This document shows positions 53,901-64,000 of a stretch of 64,000 nucleotides of DNA, one piece after another. Location of the stretch: the NCBI GenBank assembly GCA_947179485.1, contig OX359248.1:48804847-48868846 (forward strand), given 5' to 3'. The stretch comes from Allacma fusca. Taxonomy: Eukaryota > Arthropoda > Collembola > Symphypleona > Sminthuridae. The notes beneath the pieces are model-generated. The model was not told where the DNA came from and searched no databases. It saw nothing but the letters and a program-made list of their open reading frames with translations. The translations under genes were made by a program, and so were the position numbers. The first letter of the stretch is position 1; each line of letters starts with the position of its first letter.

Positions 53901-55443
53901 CAAGGAGATGGATACTATTAAATAACAGGAGCATATATTTATTGTTTACTGAAGTTAATACAATAAAACTTGGTTCGGGAATATCGTCAGCGGGGTTATG
54001 GTTGGCGGGATTAAATACTATTGAGATCGGGATTAAATCATCGGGGTTGCTTCGGCGGAGTTATCACTGGCGGGATTGTCGAGGCGGGATTAGCTCTGGA
54101 CACGTATATACCACCCGCTAATACAATAATTTCACAACTAGGAAATAATCAAAGTTTCCAAATTCAGACCCTTTCGTAACATCCAAACTTAAGTATTCTT
54201 AAGACAGGTGCTTCTGAAAGAACTGTACAGGTACAAATTATCTACACCATAAATAATACTTGTAGTAAAGTAACGTTAAAAATAAGAGTTGGCATAAAAG
54301 CTTTCTATATCTACTGGCAAACAGCGTCATATGTCCACTGTAAATTTTTACTCTCTCCCCCTCTTTCTCTCCTCCTTAAGTAAAGTTTATATGGGAAAAA
54401 TCCTTTCTCTGATACACAATGGAACTTGAAAGTTTAACATTTAATTTAAAATATTTGTTGTCTCTACTGTCCAGGCCACTGGCTATTTGGAGAACACAGA
54501 AGGAGTGCTAGAAAAACAAATCTGGACTGATAAGATCAAGGTTGTTGGCTACAAGGATGCTGTGGATGTCTTGTTTTTGTCCGCGAATAAATGCAACTTG
54601 TACTTAAAATACATCAATAGCCCTGAGGATCAGCGTAATGTTTTTTTCTCACTTTACAGTATTTTGCTTTATACACATGCTACTTAGTTTATCATCTTTA
54701 CTAAAGTACAAAGTACATATGTACTGTATCATTACATAAGATTTTTTTTGTGAGCAGAATGGCAAGAGATTGTGGAGGCAATAGATGTGTTTACGGAAAA
54801 GGTCACCTCAACTGATGACGAACTTCGGAAATTTTACGAGGATAACCATGGTGCTGGTCTTTAGAAAAGTTTTCAAAATGTGTAGTATTTACAGTCCCCT
54901 ACCCCTCCTTTTTCTCTAAAATTACAAACAAAATTTGCAACAAATATCTGAGCACGTTTGCATGTACCAAAATGTTATTTGTTTCCCTGAAACAAGTATT
55001 GCATTATAATTAGCAAACTGTTTGGGGGGCTCTTCTAGAGAGAGAGGGTGCACTGTTACAAATAAATTATGTGCACTTGCATATTTTCAAAATATTTGAA
55101 TAAAACTTAGGTTTGCATGGTTTTGGTAGTATTTCAGGACATGGGTATTCTGAAGAGCAAAATCCAGACGGATAATCGGAATGAAGAGGAAATTGAGCGA
55201 ATGATGAAGAAACTAGAACCCAAGATGAACCTTGCACTTTCCCTGATCAATTTACTTGACTACGACGGGACTGTCACATCGGATATCAAATCTATGTCTA
55301 AATCCGTAGTGAATGGCATCATTAAGAACTCAGGCGATATCAAGTTTGATTTGTATTCTACTGTGAGTGAAGCATCAGGATTCGCGATTGGAGAGGAAAT
55401 GGAGCAGAAACCGTACATCAAACCTAAATTCTGGGATTGGTAG
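47967..55443 (+). CDS. Unrecognised five-exon gene, about 400 residues, hosting GR-C in an intron
   Basis: Proposed exons: 47967-48224, 48363-48755, 54475-54634, 54758 to about 54830, and about 55131-55443. The first three joints are GT-AG with matching phases (RKY-PRDYYLVKDED; LSNIL-ATGYLEN; EDQ-QWQEIVEA); the exon 4/5 joint is ambiguous. The product is mostly hydrophilic with alternating beta-like segments (YELVLKHVRNENVFW, RVNLFLRSRDFSLE, IKVVGYKDAVDVLFL) and a final helical acidic/basic part (RNEEEIERMMKKLEPKMNL) ending KPYIKPKFWDW. No signal peptide or membrane span is seen. I recognise no family. Coding character and intron consistency support a real gene; the start could be further upstream. 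The 5.7 kb second intron contains GR-C on the other strand and element W7. Confidence 0.65.
49653..51289 (-). CDS. GR-C: diverged seven-TM chemoreceptor-like protein, nested in an intron
   Basis: Exons 51289-50935 and 50449-49653 encode about 383 residues. The 485 bp intron is GT-AG, phase 1, at the same place as in GR-A and GR-B (GMK-G-KTPNKN). Start MLSAST aligns with MLSKRT of the paralogues, though an in-frame ATG at 51367 exists. Conserved features are CGVIPIKWAEKERKL in exon 1, NPRYFYGALSPSIRF in exon 2, and the C-terminus NIKRNTPLIVVMIIIRMSRS. It is more diverged than A and B are from each other. The gene lies wholly within an intron of the plus-strand gene 47967-55443, on the opposite strand. 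Intact by reading. Confidence 0.75.
51290..52985. other. Intronic / 5' flank of GR-C, nothing clear
   Basis: AT-rich DNA inside the long intron of the host gene. A 94-codon minus frame at 51932-52216 has no recognisable domain and no splice partner I can support. An AT palindrome near 52637 repeats one at 26292. Confidence 0.4.
52986..54098. mobile_element. Non-autonomous inverted-repeat element W7 (word GGCGGGATT)
   Basis: Inverted ends CAGAGCTAATCCCGCC (start) and GGCGGGATTAGCTCTG (end). The match continues inward as CGACAATCCCG with one mismatch, giving about 28 bp. The first and last 150 bp hold repeated CGGGATTA words. The middle holds two other word sets, GGAAGTGGAG near 53040-53150 and the GGATA array (W8), suggesting nested insertions. 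A clean 8 bp duplication was not found. It lies in an intron. Confidence 0.65.
53484..53773. repeat. GGATA/TATCC word array W8
   Basis: About 290 bp made of degenerate CGGATA, GGATAGGATA and TATCCGA words in both orientations. Two same-direction copies of a longer end module, GGATAAT-AATTT-TCCTATCCGTGCA followed by (G/T)AACCT, occur near 53484-53515 and 53741-53772. AGGTTCTGCACGGATA would be a hAT-like terminus on the other strand. The opposite terminus was not found, so it may be a partial element. Confidence 0.55.
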
Positions 55444-56468
55444 GAAAAGGAGAGGATTCAGGAGCAGAGAGTACTCGTGCACTTGTCATTGCACTCTTAT
55501 CACTTCATCTCTCAGTCAGTCTCTTTGAGCATGAGGTCATGGTTAAAGGAGCGGAAAATTCTCAACTGACATAAAATATTATTTTTAAACTGGTGTTGCA
55601 TCCATTGCAACACTAAATAATCCTGAGTGTCACAAATAACAATATTTTACTTCCAATCAACGCAAACAATTTTTCTGAATCAGTCGCACAAATAAATACC
55701 CTAATACAAATTGAAACTACTGTGGACACTCCATGTCTCGTGTATTCAATTGGTAAGGAGATGTTGCAATTTACCCCTGGATTGATTACTTTGTCAAAGT
55801 GATGTAAGAGAAGAAACTTGGAGTTACTCTCAAGAACATTGAGATAAGTTAAATGGACAAATATTTAATTAAAATATGACGGCATGTAGAAAATTCCATT
55901 CAAAGACATCCCCACATGTCAATGATTTCCTTGGGATTGGGCAATCAAAATAAATTGTTCAAGATTCCTCTTTATTGATTTAACTAATCTAATGCTGATA
56001 CATGATGGTAGTCTTGTATGGAATCAAATCGGTCACTTAACAGCAGTTCCTTCAGCTACATGTAATTACACATGTATATAGTTTGTACAGTTACACTCTT
56101 GTAGAGTGGTTGAATGGAAAAATTCAAATAATATATCTTGAAATAGCTCAGCTCAAATAGCCAGCTTATAACTTTAATCGTTATCGGGCTGGACATTAAA
56201 CACTGATAATTTCTAGCTGGAAGCTCTAATTATATACCTATATCTTCGATCATGCCAACACACGTGTGAAAAAGGGAGGACTAAACGTTCTTAAAGAGCT
56301 CACAGAATCTTTGACTAAATCTTTATGGGTTCAGTTTGTGAAAGATCAATAATTTTAATTGACTATTTGATGTAGTGTCACTCAGTCGTAGTTCTTGCCT
56401 TTGAGGGATCATTCATCCGCTCTTGACTTATAATTGTGAGGCTTGAATAAATTAGCTCACTTGGAGTA
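55444..56468. other. Intergenic / 3' UTR of the host gene
   Basis: AT-rich with several polyadenylation-like AATAAA words (for example CAAATAAATACC near 55689 and AAATAAATT near 55949). No coding signal until the ATG at 56469. Confidence 0.4.
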
Positions 56469-56886
56469 ATGAACCAGAATCAGATTATTGACATGAACAT
56501 TGTGGCATCCGGAAAAGCCATGTATTGGGGTCAAGGAGCTATGTCCAACGACGGTGGGTATTCTACCAATGAAGGTAAAAATTTCAAATTGGATATTATT
56601 AAACATCATTCATTATAATGTAATTCAAAATTTGCTCCTGCACACAATTTTATCGATTGTTAAAGAGTGTAAAAAATAAATAACAGCAGGGTTCAAATTC
56701 ACAATTATTACAAGTTTGAAGGTTTCCAAAAATTTGACACGTTGAATTTATTTCGTAGGAGTCGTGATTGGTTTCGGAATCGTCCTCCTATGTGTTTTTG
56801 CTGCAGCAGTGGTGTCGGCCGTAGTTCTTGCGATGAAACAGTCCAGCTACAGACAACCTGCCAGGAGTGGATATGTCAGCATTTAA
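56469..56886 (+). CDS. Small single-pass membrane protein, two exons, 77 residues
   Basis: Exons 56469-56574 and 56759-56886 are joined in phase 1 across a GT-AG intron of 184 bp (donor GAAG|GTAAAA, acceptor TTTCGTAG|GA). The N-terminal 35 residues are polar with no signal peptide (MNQNQIIDMNIVASGKAM), followed by a strong hydrophobic span (VVIGFGIVLLCVFAAAVVSA, continuing VVLAM) and a 20-residue basic, Tyr-containing tail ending GYVSI. This suggests a type III-like membrane protein. The short exons escape simple ORF searches. I recognise no family. The model is supported by frame continuity over the splice and by the clear transmembrane segment. Confidence 0.55.
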
Positions 56887-57423
56887 AAAATCTAAATTAA
56901 CACTTTCAAGTCACAAAACCTTTTTTACAAAATTTTATAATCTTGATAGTATCTAACCCTTTATCTTCAAAATAAATCTGAAATGAAATGAAATGAACCC
57001 TAATTTTAGGTTGCAAATATTGATGCCACGATTTTCTTAAACCATGGAGCAAGTGTGTTTGTAAGTTTAGATAATGCCATTTTCGTCTCATTCCTATGGG
57101 TTCACCACACCACTATATTTTAGTGTATTTCCTTATAACTCTTGAACAAATGGTTTAATTTGACCGAAATAGACGGGTAGTTGTGTTATGAAGGAAATGA
57201 TCCCCGGGGACTTTTTCAGTGCTTAATTGTAAGTACGAATAGTAAATGTTGAAGTGTTGAGAAGGGTCACAAGAAATCCTGCGCAAGAAAAAACACAAGT
57301 ACAGTACGCAGAGTATTTATACTGGTTAGCTGTAGTCGATACAACCATTCGTATTTTGAGAAAATAGTCTGAAGTATCTACGTAATTCAGGAAAATTGCC
57401 GGTGGTCAGTTATGTTCTATTAT
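56887..57423. other. Intergenic, nothing clear
   Basis: AT-rich DNA between the small membrane gene and the W5/W6 repeat nest. No supported gene or structured repeat. Confidence 0.4.
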
Positions 57424-57431
57424 TGGTCACT

Positions 57432-59439
57432 CAGTGGTCGTAAAGGGTACAAAAAGTTTGTCCCCGTTCCTGTTCCCACTCAACGGGTACTCCCCTTAAG
57501 TGTTCACTAGGCATGAGCGTATCGTTCAATTTTAAAATATCGTTAATATCGGTATCGTTAACAAGAAAAATCACGATACCGATATCCATGAACGATATAT
57601 CGGTATTTGGTTAAATTTAAAATAATATACTAATTTTGATGAAACTCTATCAGATTTAACGTAGTTTTGCGAAATATTCAATATTTGTTATTTATTCTCC
57701 TTAAAACAGCCTGTAGAATCAAATCCCTTGAAAGATTGAAGTACAAGACCTGTAATAATTGAGTTATGACATGTCCTGGATTTTTTCGTAGGAACATTCC
57801 ATTCAATTCAATTACAATTAAACTTAAAATTACAGATTAAACGGATTACAACATTTAAAAAAATAGTGCTAACTAAAATAGTAGTAACTGCAGTGCGGTA
57901 GTTACTGCACTGTAAGAGCCGAATTAAAAATAGAGAGTTGCAAGAACTACTACTTACTATTTACCACTAGTATTTCAATTCAGTTCAGTTTTTTCCAATT
58001 CAGTTTAGCTCACATGTTGAACTGAATTAAAACTAGATTTTCGATTCAATTCAGTAAAAACAACTATAATTCTGTTCAGTTCAAAAGTTTTAATTGAATT
58101 GAACTGAATCAAAAATCAACGGTTTCTGCAGATACACCAAAAATACGGTAGTATTTTTCAAGCGCACAACAGATGAAGTTAAGTTAAGGGTACTAATCGT
58201 TACTTGTAGGAACTGGAGATCTTGTAAACGGTGGAACATTTGAACTTCAATTTAAGGAAAATGATTCCGTTCAATTCAAACTGAACCAATCGGCTCAGTT
58301 TCGTCTTGAATTGAATCGAAATTTTCCGACCCAGAATTGAATTGTTCCGAGCATTATCGGCCAGCTCAAACAAACTAATTGTAAGTTTGAAAATGCTTGT
58401 TAGTATGTATTACTACAGTTTTAACTTCGAATTCGGACAAGTATTTTTAAAATGCTCGAGTTTTATCAGTTTTGCACAGACGTTTCAATGACATTTGTAA
58501 CGTTTGACATTCCTTGATCGCTTTACTTACGTAACAAGTAGTAAGAGGAATACAGGGTGTCATTTTTGAAAATTAAACTACCTATGAACGATATTAAAAT
58601 TAACCGATATATCGCTTTAAAATTGCGAGAAATGTCGTGACATATCGTTGCTTAAAAATGTACGATATGGACCGATATATCGTATCGTTATATCGTTCCG
58701 CTCATGCCTAGTGTTCACGTAATTCCTAGCCAGTTACCACGTAATAACTAATGGTTTAATTCTTCAGGGATTATGTGCCGAGTGGTGTTGATGAGGGTTT
58801 AAAAGTACTATTACTTTATCTCTAAGATCAGTTACTGGCCTAAAGATAATTATTCTACATAAACAATACACCTGAAGAATATATATACCGGCACTGGTTA
58901 TTTTCCATTTGTTTTTCCACTTTTAGCAGAAATTGCACAAGCCAGTAATAATTATTCGAATATATTTTATATTAATTTGTAGAACACTTTAGAACTACTG
59001 CAGATAATACAGCTATTATACTGAAACAGGAGCTCTATTTTCATTAAAGCCGTTAAGCGGTGTTATGAAACTTTAAGTCCAGGATCCGTGTGTAGAAGCA
59101 TGAAAAAGAATGGAATGGAATATGCAAATTGTCTATACGTATGTAAATAAATACTTTCAAGTCTCTCTAGATCAAGTTTGAGTGTTTCTAGGAGATGGTA
59201 AAAGTATCTACTCGAACAGGTGTGGGAACGGGATCATACATAGACTGTACCCGTTTCCGATGAGAACGGGAACAAAATGAAGATCAATGTTCCTGTTCCC
59301 AACGGTCGGGTCCACTTGAGTATGTTCCTGTTCCCGTACCCAAACTGATTGGGAACAAAATATTTGTTCCCGTACCCGTTCCTGTACTCGTTCCCGTTCC
59401 CATGTACCCGGGTGATACCCGTTCCCGTTTCGACCACTG
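57432..59439. mobile_element. hAT-like non-autonomous element W5 (word CCGTTCCC), containing W6
   Basis: Ends CAGTGGTCG and CGACCACTG. TGGTCACT occurs on both sides (57424-57431 and 59438-59445), a perfect 8 bp duplication that overlaps the last two bases of the right end. The left part keeps only about 75 bp of CCGTTCC/GGGTAC words before W6. The right part (about 59215-59430) is dense in GGGAACGGGT and CCCGTTCCCGT words. There is no transposase. Confidence 0.8.
57508..58710. mobile_element. hAT-like non-autonomous element W6 (word TATCGATA), nested in W5
   Basis: 1203 bp with a perfect 8 bp duplication, GTGTTCAC (57500-57507 and 58711-58718). Ends are TAGGCATGAGCG and CGCTCATGCCTA. Both terminal 100-150 bp consist of ATCGGTATCG, CGATATATCG and ATCGTTA words. 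The centre (about 57960-58350) is a different word field, AATTCAGTTCAG/TGAATTGAA, perhaps another, unresolved insertion. Confidence 0.9.
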
Positions 59440-59767
59440 GTCACTATAATTACATAACTTGAAAGTTTCCCAGCTTGAATAAATGTAAGAAAATCCATTA
59501 GCCCACTATTTAGCAATCGACAAAATTTTGGGACTAAATTTTCACAAACAAGTTAATTATAAATTACTGTATTTTGAAACTGATGGAAGGGTTTATGTCT
59601 CGTTGACAAATGTCATTGTAACAAAGTATTAATTACGATTTTACCGGTAATTTCTCATTAATTAATCCAGATTTATAAAATCCTATAATTACTTCTCGCT
59701 CATGTAAAAGGTGTTTCATGGCCTATTTCTCCACTCTGGCCCCCATATAAGGGAAAATGATGTTAAT

Positions 59768-60442
59768 TACGGTAAATAACGCAAAGATAGTCCCCGGCCA
59801 ACTTCTAAACATTAACGTAAACCCAGGCTACCTTTAGGAGCCGGCCATCTCTACTAAACATAAAAGTGTAAATTACAAAATAGCCAGAAATGTTTTTTAA
59901 TATTTAACTTTATTCCAGAATAACAAACGTAGCATAATTTTGATTCAGATGAATCGTCCCGATTGTAAGTACCCGCTTCGAAATTCTCGATGTTAAAACT
60001 TATTGAGCTTTCTTTTTACTTTTTTCAAGTAAGAATTATTCTTTTAGGATCGGTTTTAAAATGTCGAGCAGCTTCTTCGCCGGATTTTTGTTATGCAAAT
60101 TTAACCGTATCCAGTTTGAACTTCAAACGTTTGCAATTTGATTACTTTAATTAAGCCTAATATAATAATTAACACATATTGAATTCTATATGAATTTCGT
60201 GCTGAAAAATCGAAATTATTCGCAAACTGCACGCATTAGTTTGTTTTCAACAATAGATTCATATTTGGAATTATTTAGACTGTACGTACAGAAATAAACT
60301 ATTGTATAAAAAATCAGGCCATCTTTGAGGGCCCGGCTATCTTTAGAGGTTGGCTATCTCTGTGTGTATGGGGTTAACCCAGACCATGTTTAGGGTCCCG
60401 GCTACCTTTGGAGGCCCGGCCATGTTTAGCGTTTTTACGGTA
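59768..60442. mobile_element. Non-autonomous inverted-repeat element W9 (word GGCCATCTTTAG), pogo/Tc1-like ends
   Basis: 675 bp. The left end is TACGGTAAATAACGC, and the right end read backwards is TACCGTAAAAACGCT. Terminal portions carry CCCGGCCATCTTTAG and GGCTACCTTT words (59800-59850, 60318-60425). TA at each terminus fits a TA target duplication of Tc1/mariner/pogo type, but with such ends a hAT origin cannot be excluded. No transposase frame is seen. Confidence 0.6.
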
Positions 60443-61668
60443 TGTGATTCCCCCATTTTCAAGGAAATTCTTTTCCAGATTTTTCAACATTTGTTTCATT
60501 CACGAAAGTCAATAATTGTGATCCGATTAGACAAAAATTTGAGGTTAAGCCAAAATTTTTTGAGAATTTTAGCCAACCATTTTTTTTGTACCCGTTCAAA
60601 ATATTCTAGAAAATATTCATATAAGTCAAGAATTTTGAGATCAGAGCCTAAAAACCTGAAGCAAGATTGAAATAAATCTTGAATCTGAATCTCCTCAACT
60701 TTGCACTCTGATTTTATGGGTCATGACCCCAGTGTTTAACCTTTGGACCGTTTGGATAGCTCCCTGGAAAGCGCGTAAAATTTTCTGTTAAGATACTTGA
60801 GAAAATGGTTTGTCCTTGCAATAGAAATTTTATCAAAATGAAACTCGAATCTTTATATATCTTCAAGCTGAAATCGTCCAGAATATAAAAGTATTATTTG
60901 TTGTAATGCTCACAACTCCACCTCAAAGAAAATTACAGATATTCACGTATGCATAATTTACATTATGTTACATTTTACGAGGGAAGGTAACCTATCATTT
61001 AGAAGAGATTTCCGTATAGTGTAGCAATTTCCAGTGCTGAGCCAAAAGTAATTAATGGTAGTCACGTTTTGGCAATACTCAATAAACGAATTATAACTAA
61101 AATCTGTTTTGCTATGAATGTATGAATTTACGCATAAGAAAATTTCTGCAATTATTGCAGAACAGCGAAACACACAATCAGTAAATTATAGAATTGTCCA
61201 GTAGTAATAAGTTTATTAGCTATTGATGAAAGGTGTCAAAATTGTGTGCCTTGTTATGAAAACGATAGAATATGTTACTTCCCTTTTATTACGAGGTGAA
61301 ATTAAGTGTTAGAGTTGTAGCTTCAATACGTGACACCAAATGCACAACTCCAATTTTCTGATAAAGTTTTATCCCAATCAGATAAATTGTGTACACATGT
61401 GATTGTAGTGAACACTTTCAGTGTTCATCAATTTTTATCAATAAACCAAACCTTCGGTCTGTCACATATGTCTACATAACCGACAACAATATTAAACGAT
61501 ATTATTGAAATTAATTCAGCACTAGTAAATTATCCAAAACCTTTCACTTCCAACCAAATGCCCATTGATTTCGAAGGGAAAAGCAATTCTACCTGAATTA
61601 AAATTTCGCGATATTTTCTTGCTTAGTGTTCCTATATATTTATATATATATACATATATGCTACAGCC
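60443..61668. other. Intergenic, 5' flank of the acid phosphatase gene
   Basis: AT-rich with no gene. A (TA)n-rich stretch at 61633-61660 immediately precedes the phosphatase start codon, so a more distant promoter or 5' exon is likely. Confidence 0.4.
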
Positions 61669-63878
61669 ATGGTGAGGGTCTCAAAATTGATAACAGTTGT
61701 CCTTATTTTAAAATGTGTATATCCTCCGCCAGCATTCACAGCAGCACAAAACCTAGGTACATTAATTCAGGCACAAGTTGTAAGTCTGTACATATGAATT
61801 TTATTTTCAAATATATACAAATGTTTCACTTTTAAAGTGTTTAAAAAAAATTGGAATCACCTAAATTAAGGAATGAATTGCAGGTGCACCGTCATGGGGA
61901 TAGAAATCCCACGAGAACATATCCAACAGACCCGTATATAGATGAAGCTACATTTTGGCCTGATGGCTATGGGGAACTAACAGAGGTAAAAATGTAACAT
62001 AATTTTTAGATGCTGGTGTATCATGTAATTTAAAATTCACACAGGAAAATGACATTTTAAAATGTAGATACGTATGTTTATTGAAATGAAAAAACTATAT
62101 TTTTTTTTCGAAGCAATCATATTAAATCGAACTGATATTTTTTTGCAGTTAGGACGGGAACAACTTTACAACCTGGGAGCGTTCCTGCGTCAAAGATACG
62201 ACAAGCTTCTGCAAAAACATTACAACAAGTTTGAGATTACTGTCACAAGTTCAGACAAAGACAGGACCATAATGAGTGCTCAAGCAGCATTGGCAGGGCT
62301 GTATCAGCCTGAAAATGGGTCTAAATCTTGGAATCCTTACATTAATTGGCAGCTGGTTCCAATCCACACAATACCTCGTTCCAATGACTCAGTCAGTATA
62401 ACACTATGGATAGGATCCTCATCTTATTTCTGATTATTTACACTTAGTTACACACATATTATATGACAACTGCATTGTTTTTTTCTGATCTCCATAATAG
62501 ATTTTACATCTGAAAGCCCCGTGTCCAAGATTCTCGAGGGACTTCAAAGAATTTTATATTACTTCTGAATATGTACGAAAATTAGAAGCAGAACATATGC
62601 CCATGATCAAATACTTCCGGTTTCATATGGGTTTACCAGATGACACTACTCTCCAACAACTTTTTACATACCAGGACACATTAATGATACAAGTAAAATA
62701 TTTTAGAGATTTTTAGATTTTTTTCTTACAAAAGTGAGAATTAAGCACAGAGTGCTGGGCAAGTATTTTTTAAAACAAAGCTTAGGCAGGCGAACCTATG
62801 TAAAGAAGCTTGATTTACAGTAAATGATTTTTTTGAACATAAAGATTGAATCAGAACTATTAAGATATTTATTGTGTATTTCGAATCAGAAACAAAAAGG
62901 TATGAAACTACCAGCTTGGCTGAACCAAACAATGTTCGAAGAGTTAAGTAGCCTCAGATATTTCCAGTATGAAGTGGAAACATACACTCCAGAATTTAAA
63001 CGTTTGAAAGGAGGGCCAATATTGAAGGAATTATTGGAAAATATGCCCAATAAAAACAAACAGGCTAAAAACGTCTATTTATACTCTGCCCACGAAGGGA
63101 CACTTGGGGCTCTCATGAATACCCTGGGAATTTTTAATCATCGTCTTCCTCCATACGCCTCAGCATTAATGCTTGAACTGTACAAAGAAGGTCCTGAAAA
63201 TTTTGACGGTAATCAGGACAATTATTTCTTACGGGTAAGTCGAAACTTCAAAATTGATAATACAAAATGTGCTTCTAAAGTACATAAACTTACGTTGGGA
63301 TGTTGAGCTTGAACTGCATACATTTTCCCATAGATTTATTATTACAACGAAACCCAAAGTCAACCTTATCTCTTGGAAATCCCACATTGTGGCCAAACTT
63401 GTTCCCTCAAAGATTTCTCTTCTTTGACTGACCGTTACGTTCCTGAGAACTGGCTTCAAGAATGCGAGCTGCCAGTACTGGAACATGCGGCGGAAGAAAC
63501 GTCTAATATGTCTATAACTCTTATCAGTAAGTGTTTTCATTTTCTCAAGGAGTTAAATGATAGTTTTATACAGTTGATACAACTTCGAAGTGTAAAAAGC
63601 CTTGTTACTTTTGTATTTTTAATTACATTTAAATTGACTAATTTATTCTAAGGTAGACTGAAGTTCAATAGAAATTATTTTTAGATTTTAATCAGTTAGC
63701 AATTTGTCTTTAACTGAATAAATGTTTCATCCGTGTTTTTAACATTTCAATAGTAATGAGCTCAGCCGTTTTGCTGCTAACGGGTATTGTTGTTATAAGG
63801 AAAAAATCAGCCTCTCAGAAATCAGCCACGGAGAAGACACCTTTACAAAATCACATGGCTCCTACTCATTTCCTATGA
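61669..63878 (+). CDS. Histidine acid phosphatase, membrane-anchored (prostatic/lysosomal type)
   Basis: Seven exons: 61669-61779, 61884-61985, 62149-62391, 62501-62692, 62845-63234, 63334-63526 and 63754-63878. All introns are GT-AG and frames agree, giving 451 residues. A signal peptide (KLITVVLILKCVY) comes first; the catalytic motif RHGDRNP at 40-46 carries the nucleophile His41; SSDKDRTIMSA is the family's substrate-pocket region; YTPEFKRLKGGPIL is conserved. The usual HD proton-donor motif reads HE (His299-Glu300, 63091-63096). Potential N-glycosylation sites are NQT, NET and NMS. A transmembrane span near 405-427 and a short basic tail resemble lysosomal acid phosphatase ACP2. It should hydrolyse phosphomonoesters at acid pH in lysosomes or outside the cell. 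Confidence 0.9.
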
Positions 63879-63966
63879 ATTTCGCTTCTGAAAGTTTCAA
63901 GTTTAGAAATAAGAAAACATGAATCATGGGCAGATTTACTATTCTAAATACTCAATTCTTGAACAC

Positions 63967-63972
63967 AATAAA
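63967..63972 (+). terminator. Polyadenylation signal of the acid phosphatase gene
   Basis: AATAAA lies 89 bp after the stop codon, the first canonical signal downstream; cleavage would fall near the window end. Confidence 0.5.
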
Positions 63973-64000
63973 TATTTTGTGAATGAATAATATACATAGT

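Noticed and set aside
59208-59516. Minus frames reading GNGNEYRNGYGNKYF
   Set aside because: Translation of the CCGTTCCC word array of W5.

Overview
The window looks like animal, most likely arthropod, nuclear DNA. Supporting signs are short GT-AG introns, a tandem set of insect-type seven-transmembrane chemoreceptor-like genes, a multi-exon histidine acid phosphatase, and BEL/Pao and Ty3/gypsy retrotransposons with tRNA-Tyr-type primer sites. A springtail or other basal hexapod would fit, but no marker proves it. All gene models, splice sites and repeat ends were read by eye.

Host genes. Three paralogous chemoreceptor-like genes lie on the minus strand: GR-A (204-1423), GR-B (42463-43692) and GR-C (49653-51289). 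Each has two coding exons with the same intron phase and ends in a near-identical C-terminus. On the plus strand an unrecognised five-exon gene runs 47967-55443 and carries GR-C inside its 5.7 kb intron. It is followed by a two-exon, 77-residue single-pass membrane protein (56469-56886) and a seven-exon membrane-anchored histidine acid phosphatase (61669-63878).

Retrotransposons. GR-A and GR-B have been pushed apart by LTR elements. From 3580 to 25462 there is a three-level nest. BEL-1 (minus strand) has its right LTR split by GYP-2 (plus strand, 9806-25330), which is itself split just after its left LTR by BEL-3 (plus strand, 10898-17135). Target-site duplications survive at every level: AAATA, CCTT and CGCTC. 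BEL-3 keeps an uninterrupted 1689-codon gag-pol frame. A second Ty3/gypsy element, GYP-4 (30301-41738, TAAGG duplication), has 1202 bp LTRs with about two differences. Its RNase H is cut by a hAT-like element that itself contains another hAT-like element. Both gypsy elements share the same kind of gag-pro -1 frameshift signal (G GAA AAC, short spacer, 7 bp stem) and both carry an unusual extra ORF after pol that is not a recognisable envelope.

Non-autonomous DNA elements. At least eight elements have short hAT-like or pogo-like terminal inverted repeats, often with 8 bp target duplications. Their interiors consist almost entirely of degenerate copies of one short word specific to that element (for example CCGGAACCG, TATCGATA, CCGTTCCC, CCTTCGAAGG, GGCATTTT, TTGCAAGTT, GGCGGGATT). 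They nest in one another repeatedly. This is the most distinctive pattern in the window.

The remaining stretches are AT-rich, with decayed repeat fragments and one LINE reverse-transcriptase relic near 46 kb.
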